A DNA stretch of 64,000 bases from Cristatella mucedo (lineage: Eukaryota; Bryozoa; Phylactolaemata; Cristatellidae), in contig WPIO01000018.1 of NCBI GenBank assembly GCA_009760855.2, positions 342,001 through 406,000 on the forward strand, written 5' to 3'. Positions 11,735 to 22,245 of this stretch are shown here, one piece after another. Below the pieces are notes generated by a model. The model did not search any database. It worked only from the letters and a program-made list of their open reading frames with translations, and was not told the DNA's origin. The position numbers were made by a program, and so were the translations under genes. The first letter of the stretch is position 1. Each line of letters starts with the position of its first letter.

Positions 11735-11815
11735 AATTGCTTAGAAAGAGATTGAGTTCTCTGAGAGCGCTTTATCAAGTGTATTAAAAGTATTACTATT
11801 GTAATGTGATAATAT
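11735..11815 (+). mobile_element. LINE-1-type 3' tail at the end of unit C
   Basis: It shows the box TTGCTTAGAAAGAGATTGAG, then TTCTCTGAGAGCGCTTTATC and AAGTGTATT with an A/T tail. This tail is not at the same unit position as the one shared by A and B, so it is a separate event. Confidence 0.7.
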
Positions 11816-11819
11816 ACCA

Positions 11820-11885
11820 GCAGTGCGTCGGAGAGCTAGATAAATTTCAGCTCACCTGAAGCTCCCGTTCCATCTTGATTACAAT
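11820..11885 (-). repeat. Short reversed fragment of the composite unit at the arm junction
   Basis: The sequence GTGCGTCGGAGAGCTAG-TAAATTTCAGCTCACC matches the plus-strand reading of units D (16,070), E (19,235) and F (22,555), which are in reverse orientation. It marks the point where the left arm (tRNA on +) meets the right arm (tRNA on -). Plus-strand LINE sequence follows from about 11,890. Confidence 0.65.
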
Positions 11886-13396
11886 GAGCCACATCTTTCT
11901 CTACACTTGCTTTTAAAATATATCTTTCAGCTTGAAGCATTTCAGATGGACACGGGCAGTTCTTATGGTCAAGTACACACCGTCCGAAAGTTCATATCCC
12001 AACCGAATAAGACGACTTATCATCTGGACTTATCATTCCGACATTCCTGCTTCTACAATGCGTAGATCTGCTCTTGCCATTCACAAATAACGCCATAAAT
12101 ATGTCATTAACCTCAGGTTGAGTTCCGGCACCATTGAAAAGGCTGTAGTCATGTAACTACTCATGCAAGCAACACTAGACCAAAAGAACTTTACTAACTT
12201 CCGCCAGTCTCTCTTCTACCACTCCCATCAAAGACATTGGAACGAGTCGTGGCACACCTGCTGAACTCGTATATTGAAACATCAAACCATGCTAACACGT
12301 TCCAGTATGGTTTTAGACCTAATCGATCCACAAAAACGGCATTTCATTGGTACATGACAATCTACATATGAATGCCGGCAAATTTACAGTGTCTCTGCTT
12401 GTTTAGCTCGATCATTTGACATCTGTTGAGACCATTGACCGCAAAGACCTTCTTAAGCGCTTCTGATTTTGTCTGAGCATTATTGCGACTGCACTTCAAC
12501 GGTTCAGGTACTATCTTAGTGGGAGACTCGTGAATGAATACTGATCACTCGAAAGACCTCTGAAGTACGGGGTACCTCAGGGCTGACTGCTTGGTCGTGT
12601 TCTTTTCGTGGTTTATTCTTTCTCTCTTCGCGATGTACTATCCTAGCTAAATCTATTCTTTCACTTTTATACAGACGATACTCAGTTGTACTTTTGCACC
12701 TTTGCTTTGAGCCCTCACAGAGCTCCAGCACTTCGAATTCTCTCAGCTCCCTTGCTGCATGTATTGATGATATTCTCATAGTTAAAGCAGCAGACTCTCT
12801 TAAATTAAATGATGATTAAATCAACCCACTAGTTATGGGCTAACCAAGTGCGATTCCGGTATTGGAAACTTTAACGCTTAACATTTACTGTTCCAAAATA
12901 GGTCCTGTCGATGATGCGAGACAATTAGGTGTCCTATTCAAAGCATTTCATTCATTAGACGACCACTTCAACTAAACAGTCAATTTTGCAGACATTCGGC
13001 TACGTAAGATTGCGAAAATTCAGGCATGTTTAAAGAGAGCAACTACATATAAATTGGTCTATTCATTTGTATGATACCGCGCCGACTTAAGGAACTCACT
13101 CCTTAATTATAAAAGTAATAATAATACAGTTGATGAAGCTCCCTCAGATAACTCAAATCTCTTTCACGGCATTTTACATTTAAAGCAAAGGGAAACGTGA
13201 TTGAATAGTGAGTAATTTCTTGCTTGATAAGCAACATGGATAATATGGTTAGGGGTGACATGCACAGTGTCAGCATGCAAGTTTGATTAGTGGCGGCATG
13301 CGCAGTGTCAGCACGCATAAGCACATGAAGGACAAATCACAGGGACCCAATAAAAGCTGTCCTAAGTAGGTGCATTTTTAAGTTTTTTTGATGTGG

Positions 13397-14089
13397 TCAA
13401 GTCGGGGGACGTCGTGACGTATATCGGGAGTGAGTTCTAGGCTTTGGGAGCATTCGAAATAAATGCACGGTCACCAAAGAATTTAAGGTTTGTACAAGGT
13501 TTTGGTAAACTGTTGGAATCGGAAAAGCTGGCGGTACGATGCTTAGCCTGATGGGGGAGTATATCTGAGAGGTAGGCTGGAGCCAAAGAATGAAGTGACA
13601 TAAAGTGAGAGACGAAACCTTGAAATCGATCCATTGCTTGACTGGTAGCCGGTGCAGATCGGTGAGAAGTGGTGTGATGTGGCAAATGCGACGCTCACGA
13701 CAGACAAGCCTGGCTGCCGAGTTTCGCACCAGCTGTAAGCGCCTGATTGCACATGCCAGTAGTCCTGCAAGTAATGAGTTACAGAAGTCAAGACGGGATG
13801 TCACAAATGCACGGACCAACTTAGACGTGGTATCCTTATCTAAACAAGCCCGAATTTTAGCAATGTTATAAAGCTGAAAGTAGGCAGATTTGACTGTGGA
13901 GCTGATGTGGTTGTCTAACGAAGGGTCACTTTGGAACATGACACTTAGATTTCGAGCTGATTCAACACGAGATATGCTGGCAGAGCCAATTTTGAGCGTC
14001 AGCCTTTCCAATTTCTGAATCACACTTGGTGTTCCCATAACTAGTAAGTTAGTTTTATCGTCATTTAGTTTTAGAAAATTTGCTGCCAT
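13397..14089 (-). pseudogene. LINE-1 ORF2 fragment: end of reverse transcriptase and C-terminal domain
   Basis: The 230-codon frame begins MAANFLKLNDDKTNLLVMG, the conserved stretch just after the RT catalytic box in L2/CR1 elements. It continues through the region with ARNLSVMFQSDPSLDNHISS and ACLDKDTTSKLVRAFVTSRL to the C-terminal region with motifs like RLVCRERRICHITPLL. Past the middle the usual C-terminal sequence continues in another frame (ending near 13,437), so there is a frameshift. The same order is found in the plus-strand copy at 51,643-52,880. The catalytic aspartates lie upstream, outside this open stretch. Confidence 0.8.
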
Positions 14090-14236
14090 ATATGTGCGAT
14101 GTCATCAATGTATACAACAAGTGAGTTGAGAGAATTTGAGGTGCTCTAAACCTGGGAGAGATCAAAGCAAAAGTACAACTGAGTGTCATCCGCATAGAAG
14201 TGAAAGTCTAGATTGTGCTTGGCAATCACATCGGTC

Positions 14237-14260
14237 AGAGAGAGAGAGAGAGAGAGAGAG
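14237..14260 (+). repeat. (AG)12 microsatellite
   Basis: A perfect dinucleotide run inside the antisense LINE's RT region. It breaks the reading frame of that LINE. Confidence 0.95.
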
Positions 14261-14620
14261 TATAAACCGTGAAAAGAACCAGAGCTAGCGCGGAGCTCTG
14301 AGGTACCTCATATTTCAGAGGTACCTCTGACGATCTAGTCTACCAGCTTGTGCTATCAGGTGCATACAGCTGGTGAAAAACGATGCAGCTACACCGGTCT
14401 CCCATGAGCCTCGTAATTGCTGCATCACACCACTTTCGCCGACCTGCATTGAATCCCACTGAAGCAACGCATCGACTTCAACGTACTTTCACTCACTTTT
14501 CGGTTCCTTCATCCATTGGCTCAAGCCTACCTGTCGAATCAACTCGTCTACCAGGCTAGGCATCGTACTACTCCCATTTTGAAATTTAATTGATTACCTG
14601 AATCTCTTTGAGGCAGCATT

Positions 14621-17085
14621 ATCAAATTTATAATTGATATTACTATTAGTGTTGTTATTATTAGTCTTTATTTAGATCTCTATTCAAATTAATTGCTGGG
14701 TCGCTGCACCAACGGGGATTCTTTGAAACAGCATAGAAGTTACTGCTGGTCAAATAAGTTCAAAACTCAAATATATCGCTTGGGTTCGCCACTTTTCACA
14801 GCAAGGTAACAGTCGCACGCGCATTGCCCGGCCAGTGAAGTATTACGTGACGAATCCGTGTTTGGTGCAGTTGTTTTAGCCCAGCCAGTCGCCTTATCCT
14901 ATCCTTGTAGTACGAGAATGAAGTAATATCAGCACTCGGCTGCAGCTGGTTCTAGGCTACATCAGTATCAGACCTTTTCAATGTAACCATGCTTATTTGA
15001 ATATGCTGCAGTATAAGTGACAGTGAAAGAAGAGGTTGTGGGCTCTATAACCGGTCAAACATGGACGTCACAAAAACTAATCGTCAGACAACTTCAAAGT
15101 AAATGCATGCATACCATCAGCATACATGTTTGTTTTAGGGCTGTCAGTGAATACTTTCTCATGCTGTGAATAATTTTAGTTAGCCTAGCATCATAGAGAA
15201 CCCTCCCATTACCAGGAACAATGTATAGCAACAGCAGCGGTGGTCATGCTGCGAGCATTCTTTGGACGCCGAGTGTACGTCCTAAGAAGCCTGACTAACG
15301 TGGGTGGCGGAACGACGCGTGCTACATATGAAAACTTGATGCTGAATATATCATGGCTAAGTATGCATACTTGATGCCCGCGCTTAACCTAACAGCAAAA
15401 TTTCAGACTTTTAAAAGATTAGCTTCTTTTCCGATCTCACAACCACGTGTTCTATAAAACTCTTATTACCTATGAATTTTATTTATATGGGATGCGGTAA
15501 AGCTACATTGTAGCCAGCTCAAACCAATTTAGGAATGTGACCGGCATAGCGTAATGTCATGATTATGTTAAGCAAAAACTAGGCATTCCAAATGGTTATT
15601 TATTGGTTTGCTCATCGTGAAGTGTCCGAGACGACGACAGCAAAAGTTGCGTCGGCCGAGAATCGAGCCCGCGCCGCCAGCGTGGCAGGCGAGCATTCTA
15701 CCACTGAATCACCGACGCTTACTCTTATGAGGGTGCGACAATGTGTGGTGCGTAGGTGTAACTAAGTTAGCTTAAATTCGGTCCCGACAGATGATAATCG
15801 TTGCCTTCAGTGGCGGTTTAGGATGGCATTACGCCAGCTTACGACAGGTATGCCGAACGGTTGACTTACGGTGAACGCTAATCTGAATTCTTCACCATGC
15901 GTATTAACATTACATTAGATTACGCAAATCTGAATTCTTTCCCATTCGTTGTTAGTCTAAGACATCACTACTCGGATTGTGGCTACGGTGCGCGGCAGTT
16001 GCAACGCACGGTTCGTGTGAGGTAACGCGGCAACGGCATAAGTCATGATGCGATCGCACACCTGCAAAGTGCCGGAGAGCTAGATACATTTCAGCCTGCA
16101 AAAATACTTTACCGATCTCAGACGGTGGTAAAGATCAGGATCCGAGCCAGAAACCAGCATTGTTTCATATAGGTAATAAAGATAAGTAAGCTGGTCCAAG
16201 TAGAGACAAAGACCCGCAAGTAATAAATCTCTTCTCCTTCTTACACCAAGCGCTGCTAGCGTTTCTTTTTTCAATTGCAGCGTTCCCTTGCGAAAACCAA
16301 AGTTCTTGCGAACATGTTATGCGTAAACGGACTCGGCTAAGACCCGTTTTAATATTTTTTCGTTTGCACTTTCAGTGTAGCACTAAGAAATTACGTGCCT
16401 ACAGACATATAAAGCGCTTTGGGCCAAGTCCTAATTATGCATGATTTCAATGTTAATTTTGATGACTTACGTGACGCCTTCAGCACCGAATTTCGTGCAC
16501 TGACCAATCACTGTCTCTTGCGGCTCATGCACATGGCCCTAATCACGTCAGGGGTTATTCACGTGACCAGATTTATGTAAACAACTGCGCTCTGTCATCA
16601 CCAATTATTAGCAAATTCTGCTTACCTGACCACATGCAGATCTTATTCAGTCTACAGTGTGTGCCCTCCTCCTCCTCCTCATCTAAAATAACCCGTCAGT
16701 CGTAAAACCTCACCACCATTGACATAAATTATGTTTAGTGCGACGATATCTGCTGCGCCTTAAATTCTCAATCCCCCTTCCAACCTGTCGTCATTGTTAG
16801 ATTGCTACGTAAAGATACCGGCTGACATCGTCGATAGGTTTGCTCATCCGCCAAAGCGTGCTCTGCACCCTCGCCCAGTCTAATTGCGGTTGACCAAAGA
16901 CATTAAACTAGCTAGGTCTACTAAGTGCAAGCGTGAAGCAGCGTGCCAAATATCGTGACCGATTGCTCATCGACAGGCATTCGAGGACCACTGTAGACCG
17001 TTACAATCGATCTTAGCAAAGGCCAAGTGTAGCTTCTATAAAAAAAATTGTTAAATAACGGATGCACTATCTAAAAATGCTGATG
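14621..17085 (-). repeat. Composite repeat unit, copy D (reversed)
   Basis: Read on the minus strand, this copy matches A-C: the unit start at about 17,070 (ATAGTGCATCCGTTA), the tRNA-Gly relic 15,648-15,718, the ATATAAATAAAATT block near 15,480 and the far end at the LINE-tail junction near 14,640. It is more diverged than A-C. The A/B LINE tail is absent: the unit sequence runs through CCGGGCAATGCG without it, which shows that tail is a later insertion. No protein gene seen. Confidence 0.8.
15648..15718 (-). pseudogene. tRNA-Gly pseudogene, copy D
   Basis: The 71 positions align without gaps to the intact tRNA-Gly but carry about five substitutions, including changes in the T stem, the T loop side of the B box, the anticodon stem and the D arm. 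The anticodon GCC (15,684-15,686) is retained. Some stem pairs no longer match, so it is probably not a functional gene. A T4 run still follows on the minus strand. Confidence 0.8.
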
Positions 17086-17880
17086 TTGACGAGCGTCCTT
17101 AGCCACTGCCTGCTAAGCTAAACACCTAGTGATCCCTGAGATGATTTGGCTAATCGCTTCTCTTCCTTTTTTGTTAGCAAAATAGACAAAATGAGGCAGG
17201 CCATCCCTAAGATGGCAATACCTTTCCTGGAATCATAACCCTTAATTCCATACAAAACCACAGTGTCTAAATTCAAGGAGGTCGCTAGTGACCTCCTCCT
17301 TATGTTCAAAACCCAATCAAAACAGACGACTAATCCTCGGAACCCTATTAATGCGGTTCTCCTTTCATGATGCAAACATCAGCTACTGAAATGCATAACT
17401 AACTTTAGAAATATGTCACTAGCTTCAGCTCTAGTCCCAGATCCTTTAAATAGGCTGCAGTCAGGTCACTACTCAAGAAACAAAATAATAGACCAAGAGA
17501 ACTGGAATAATTTCAGCCAAGTCTTCCTTCTGACATTCCCATCAAAGACACTGGAACGAGTCGTGGCAGACCAGGTGAGCTCATGCATTGAAACTTCAAA
17601 CCTTGCTAGTAAGTTGTAGTCTTTTTTTAGAGCTAATGTATCCGTAGAGTCGGCAATGCTACTTGTGTGTAACCACCTACTGAGCAATGCTGACTTAGGC
17701 ACAAAATCTCTGCTTCTTTCGCTTGTTTAGACGTGGCAAGCCTTAGCGTTGTCTGTAGCATATTCCACTAGTACGTACGCTGCACCACATATACGTATAC
17801 TGCAGCATATTCCACTGAGCCTGAGTATTAGTGGCACGGTCCGCTACCAGTGTAGGCCTCAGCAGCATGTCAGAGTCGAT
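17086..17880 (+). mobile_element. LINE-1 fragment between units D and E
   Basis: Starting just after unit D, the plus strand reads RFSSFFVSKIDKMRQAI-like text (about 17,150-17,210), the linker before the RT domain. It then reads a region with SLASALVPDPLNRL and FPSKTLERVVADQVSSCIE (17,413-17,620), the beginning of the RT domain in L2-type LINEs. It decays beyond about 17,760. Stops and frameshifts show it is dead. Confidence 0.75.
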
Positions 17881-18855
17881 CCATTGTCATTCTATGAATC
17901 TCAATTAGAGTAATAGCTGGGCCACTGCACTTGTACGAGTTGCAGATTCGTCAAAAACGTCCTCAAGTTACCGTTGGTCTAGAAAGTTCAATTTCAAAAC
18001 TCAAAAACTCTGCTCGGGTTCGCTACATTTAAAAGCAGGGTAAACGATGTACTGACACTGTATGCCAGTGAATTACTTTGCGACGAATCCTTGTTTGGTG
18101 CTGATTTAGTAGCCCAGCCAGTTGCCTCGTGCGAACCTTGTAGTACGACTTTGAAGCGAAATCAAGAGGCGGCTGCACTGGGGTTATAGACCTTCACTAG
18201 AAGCCGGAAATTTCAATGCAACGAGGCTAATTTCAATTACTGCAGCTTAAGTGACAACGCAAGACCTTGTGGCCGCTGTCACCGGCCTAACCAGATAGGT
18301 CGTACAAACTCGCGGTGAGCCGGTTTCACACTAAACTGACACTGTACCCTCGGCATACACGCTTGTTTTGGGGCAGTCAATAATCCTTACTCACGCGGAG
18401 AATAGATTTACTATGCCTGGCTTAGTAGAGAATCCTCTTATGGCCGAAAAGAGTTTGCAGCCGCAGCTGCACCGACCATGCTGCGAGGAATGCTTTCGAC
18501 CCCGGACGTAGATCCGTCGCACCCTGATTAGTGCAAGTAGCGGCACAACGCGGACTGCATGTGCAAATGTTGATGAGCTCAGTTGATGCCCGCAACAGGC
18601 TTGACAGCGAGACTGTGAGCTTTCAAAATATCCCCGCCCTTTCTAATCGGAGAAGCACACGTTTCGTCGAACTCCTTATTACCTGTCAAGTTAAATGCAT
18701 GCGCTTAGGTAAACCTACTTTGCACCCAACGAAAACCAATTAAATTATGTAGCCGACTTAGTGTAGCGTCATTATCAAGTAGAACAAAATCTAGCCATCT
18801 CGATCCTTTTGTTCAATTGCTTGACTTACCGTGGAGTGCCCGAGACGACGACCGC

Positions 18856-18859
18856 AAAA
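18856..18859 (-). terminator. Pol III terminator of tRNA-Gly copy E
   Basis: A T4 run on the minus strand, in the same spacing after the tRNA as in copies A-C. Confidence 0.8.
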
Positions 18860-18861
18860 GT

Positions 18862-18932
18862 TGCGTCGGCCGGGAATCGAACCCGGGCCGCCCGCGTGGC
18901 AGGCGAGCATTCTACCACTGAACCACCGACGC
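18862..18932 (-). tRNA. tRNA-Gly (anticodon GCC), copy E
   Basis: The minus-strand sequence is identical over all 71 nt to copies A, B and C. Its anticodon is at 18,898-18,900. The internal A and B boxes, acceptor stem and discriminator A are intact. A T4 run (AAAA at 18,856-18,859 on the plus strand) terminates it. The surrounding unit is strongly diverged, so the preserved tRNA suggests either selection for function or gene conversion with the other copies. Confidence 0.95.
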
Positions 18933-19430
18933 TTACGTTTACGTGAGTACGATAACGAGTAGTGCTTAGGTGATATTAATTTAGCTTGAATTGAGTCCTG
19001 GTAGATGAAAATCGTTACGTTCCGCGGCTTAGGGTGGCATTGTGACAGCTTACGACGGATTAGCCAAGCGGTTGACTCATGGTAGTCGCAAATCCAAGCT
19101 GTTTGCAATGAGCGTTCACTCTGGAGACATCGCTGCTCGTTCTGAGGCTACGGTGTATGGCTGTTGAAACGCATGATTTATATGAGCTGACGCAGCTGCG
19201 GCACAAATGACGACGTGACCGTCTACCTGAGCGCTGTTGGAGAGCGGAATAAATTTCAGCTCGCTCGAAACTCTTGACCATGGTAGATTATGGTCGAGAT
19301 CAGGGGCGGATCTAGCAGCCAAAGTTTTCGAGTACAGAGGCGAGATACGAAAGACTTTCAAGTAGGGATTGAGACCATTAAGTAAAGACCAACGGTAGCG
19401 AGCAATTATTTCTCGTCTTAGACGCACAAT

Positions 19431-19800
19431 TGCCGGTCGCTAGTTGACTGAAAGTAGGACACAATTTCAGTGTTGGCGATGCTGGCTGCGTAACCAGAGG
19501 GGTCGCACCGGCGACAGCCATTGTCGTGGAGGTTAACACTAACGATACTAATGCTAAAAAATTCCTTTGGTCATTATACCTTCGCGTCCGCAATAGAGTG
19601 CAGGGAGGTGTGAGCTTATGTAATGCGACGGGGTGCAAGCCCTTGGAAGCTTAGAGTTTGCCACTGTATACCGTGCAGAAGTGGCAGCTGGTTGAGTTTT
19701 TGGTCGGCTGTTGTCGCATTCTTGGAATAGAAAACTCCTTTTCATTCTCACAATCTCCACCGCGGCCTGTAAGCACACTAAAATTAATGAGACTGTAAAA
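19431..19800. other. Unassigned sequence between unit E and the following LINE
   Basis: No match to the unit or the LINE was seen, and no gene is recognised. It may be a leftover of another insertion. Confidence 0.4.
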
Positions 19801-20925
19801 TGACACTTCAGATTTTTCTAAATAATCCCTCCCAGACCTCAAGCACGTCGAATTCTGTCAGGTCTCCTGATTCATGTTTTGGTGACATTTTCATTCGGAT
19901 AGCTGCGGATTTTTTGAAACTAAATGGTCGTAAAATAGGCTTACTTGTTATTTGCTAAGCAAGTTCGACTCCAATATTTGAAAGTTGAACGCTGAAAATC
20001 TGCTCTTCCGGCATAGCATCTGTTGAATATGCACGACATCTAGGTGTCCGGTTCAAAACAGACATTTCATTGGGCGACCCCTTCAGCTCCACAGACAAGT
20101 TTGCCTACATTCAGCTACGTAGCATATTTACAATACGGGTTTGAATAGAGATTTAAACTGTATTTAAATTGGTCTACGCATCTGTGAAATCCCTTCTCGA
20201 CTTCTGAAACTCACTGCTTTTAAGTCATTAAGCTTGAGCAATCAGGAGCATGCAGTTGGTGCAAAATTCTGCAGCTAAGCTTGTCCTCTGCCAGCTTTGC
20301 ATATGCGACGTTACAGAACTTTTCGGCGATTTGCACTGGATCCAGCTCGAGCAACGCATCTACTTCAAGGTTTAGCCACTCACTTTTAGGTCCTGTCATT
20401 CATTTCCTCAAGCCTACCAATAAGATCTAGTTCCCAACAAGGCTAAGCATCCTATTAACCGCTTTTAGAAATCTAACCGTTTATCCGTCTCTTGCAGGAA
20501 ACTCAAATACTGTAAGATCGTGCCTTTAATTCTCACGGTCACAAACCTTGCAAACCACTGCTGACATGCGCCACGATATTCCCATGACTTGACTACTTTA
20601 AAAAGAAACTAAGATACTTTAAAAAGAAACTAAGATACATCTAGTTATCACAGCAATTAGTGGGTCAACTGATCCGTCTTTTGAGTGGTTTCGCGTATTG
20701 CGTATTGACACATTGCACGCTTATCACCATTTTGTGCTGACCCTGTGCTTGTTACCCCAAACCATTTTATTCTTGTTGATATTGAGCATGTTACCACTAA
20801 ACATTCGGCAGTGCTTCATTTGTAGCAAATTTCAATTTCCTAGAAAGAAATAAGTTCCTGAGGGTTCTGTATACATTTTAACATTATTATTCTCATCTTT
20901 ATATTTATTATTAGTCTTTCTACAG
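19801..20925 (+). mobile_element. Decayed LINE-1, RT C-terminal region and 3' UTR, joined to unit F
   Basis: The plus strand carries the post-catalytic RT region (ADFLKLNGRKIGLLV-like text near 19,900), the C-terminal region (20,150-20,460) and the 3' UTR with the CATG/ACCCTGTGC blocks (20,680-20,800). The AGAAAGA box and ATT-rich tail end at about 20,925. The tail runs directly into unit F. Heavily mutated; a pseudogene. Confidence 0.75.
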
Positions 20926-21820
20926 ATCTAAGATCTGTTTAATAGCTTGGCCACCGAGCCCAACACGGATTCTATGTAAAAGTACTGAAGTGACTGTTGG
21001 TCCAGTAAGTTCAAAAATACATCGCTTGGCTTTGTCACGTTTGACAGCGAGGTGGTAGTGGCTATAGACGCACTACCGGGCCAGTGAAGTACTCTTTGAC
21101 AAATCCTTCTTTGGTGCTGATGTAGTGGCCCAGCCAGCGGTCTCATGCTAACAATGTAGTACGAATATGAAACAATATTAATAGGTGGCTGCAGCACTGT
21201 TCTTTGCCTGCATCAGTAGCTGAACATTTTAATACAACCAGGCGCATATGAGCATGCTGCAATATTAGCGACAGTGCACAAGCTTGTGGGCTCTAAGAAT
21301 GGTCAAATAGGGGAGGTCACAAAAACTCGTGGTGAGACGCCTTTAAACTAAACGCATTAATACTTTCAGCGAACAGGTCTATTTTAGGGCTTTCAATCAA
21401 TATTTTCCCATGCTTAAAATAAGTTCGGTATGCCTAGCATCGTACAGAATCCTCCAATTACCAGAAACAACGTATAGTCACAGCATCAGTGGCCATGTTG
21501 CCAGCGTTTTTTTCACACCGAGTGTACACCTACCGGAGCCTGACTATTGAGGGTTGCATGCTAAACATTCAAACTTGATGCCTGCGCCCTGACAGAAAAC
21601 TTCAGACTTTCAAAATATTATAATCTTTTCTGATCTTGAAGGCGCGTCTTCCACACAACTCCTCTTATTACCTATCACTTTTATATACGTATGGGAAACC
21701 TTAAACGTACTTTGTAGCCAACTCAAACCAATGTGAGAATGTAGCCGGCGTAGTGTAATTTCATGATCAGGTTAAGCAAAAGCTACCGATCTCAATAGTT
21801 ATTTTAATTGGTTTGCCCGC

Positions 21821-21961
21821 CATGATCTGTTGGCTACCGAATGCGTACCGAAAGCCGCTTAGGCTGTGAGTGCGCTATACAAAACTCTCCTGCGTAACAC
21901 CCACATGGTCTTTATGACTTTGTGGAGTTACAGACGGAGATACATGACATGACATGAATCT
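21821..21961 (+). mobile_element. LINE-2 3' tail, 5'-truncated copy with target duplication
   Basis: The block from GTTGGCTACCGAATGCGTAC (21,829) to a pentamer-like tail of GACAT repeats (to 21,952) is nearly identical to 49,775-49,903 and to the end of the LINE-2 piece at 38,450-38,580. The flanks CATGATCT (21,821-21,828) and CATGAATCT (21,953-21,961) look like a target duplication with one extra base. Its tail is a pentamer repeat, unlike the ATT tail of LINE-1. Confidence 0.75.
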
Positions 21962-21985
21962 TTCCGAGACGACGACCGCAGAAGC

Positions 21986-22245
21986 TGAGTCGGCCTGGAC
22001 TCGAACCTGGACCGCAGGCGTGGCAGGCGAGCTTTCTAGATAAAAAATAGAAATAAATAAAACCTAGCTGATTAAACAGCCTCTTTTTGTAAAGCGACAG
22101 AAGAGCCTTTACGGCTATCACCACCGCTCGCAGTGGCGATAAAGAATCGCCCACCACAGGTATTGAACCCACGACCTCGGGACCAAGGTCGTGAAAGCAA
22201 CCGCTTTACCTAGTGTGCCATCATGGCTCACTGAATCACCGACTC
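21986..22245 (-). pseudogene. tRNA-Gly pseudogene of copy F, interrupted by a SINE
   Basis: The 3' part of the tRNA (T arm, anticodon arm) is at 21,986-22,038 and the 5' part (acceptor and D arm) at 22,231-22,245, both on the minus strand with several substitutions. A SINE of about 190 bp lies between them in the D-loop region. The acceptor stem is also mutated, so the gene is dead. Confidence 0.8.
22039..22230 (-). mobile_element. tRNA-derived SINE (family 1) inserted in the copy F tRNA
   Basis: The minus strand begins with a tRNA-like head (GATGGCACACTAGGTAAAGC, then GGTCGTGGGTTCAATACC as B-box region). The body includes GTGGTGATAGCCGTAAAG and AAAAAGAGGCTGTTTAATCA, and the tail is TTTATTT-rich. 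It matches the plus-strand copy at 51,245-51,435 along its full length and partial copies at 39,078-39,180. SINEs like this are transcribed by Pol III and moved by LINE enzymes. Confidence 0.8.

Larger units (their letters stand above)
8601..11815 (+). repeat. Composite repeat unit, copy C
   Basis: This is the third direct copy. The junction with the LINE at about 8600-8650 (CATCAGCATTTTTGGATAGTG) is shared with D and F. From 8650 it follows copy B closely, without the LTR, giving the empty insertion site GTCTC at 9863-9867. It carries tRNA-Gly 10608-10678. From about 11,290 it diverges from A and B, and it ends at a LINE-type tail (11,739-11,815). The small frames around 10,824-11,226 are not kept open in the reversed copy D, so they are not called as genes. 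Confidence 0.85.
13106..14344 (-). mobile_element. Antisense LINE-1 (L2/CR1-like), 5'-truncated, nested in another LINE
   Basis: On the minus strand it runs from a truncated RT start (near 14,340, VPQG-type region) through the reverse-transcriptase core and C-terminal region to the 3' UTR and an ATT-type tail at 13,106. It carries a 230-codon open stretch (13,397-14,089) and an AG microsatellite inside the RT region (14,237-14,260). It is less decayed than the LINE it interrupts, so it is the younger of the two. Non-LTR elements of this type copy themselves by target-primed reverse transcription. Confidence 0.85.
11890..14620 (+). mobile_element. Decayed LINE-1 in plus orientation, split by an antisense LINE
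   Basis: Plus-strand remains of the LINE RT region: the block around 12,060-12,320 matches F (23,830-24,080), and RT-like text runs around 12,400-13,100, with a motif resembling the aspartate box near 12,670-12,700. At about 13,100 it is broken by an antisense LINE and resumes at about 14,345 with the post-RT region, ending in an ATT-rich tail near 14,640 joined to unit D. Many stops and frameshifts; a pseudogene. Confidence 0.65.
17881..19430 (-). repeat. Composite repeat unit, copy E (reversed, truncated)
   Basis: Minus-strand unit running from the LINE-tail junction (CATTCTATGAATCTC, about 17,888) past an intact tRNA-Gly (18,862-18,932) to about 19,430, where homology to the unit is lost. 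The flanks differ clearly from those of A-C (roughly two thirds identical by eye), in contrast to the identical tRNA. Confidence 0.8.

Noticed and set aside
15850-15900. Second tRNA-like A box (TTAGCCAAGCGGTTGACTC in E, 19,060-19,078; related text in D and F)
   Set aside because: No B box at the proper distance and no cloverleaf; it may be an old tRNA relic but cannot be supported.
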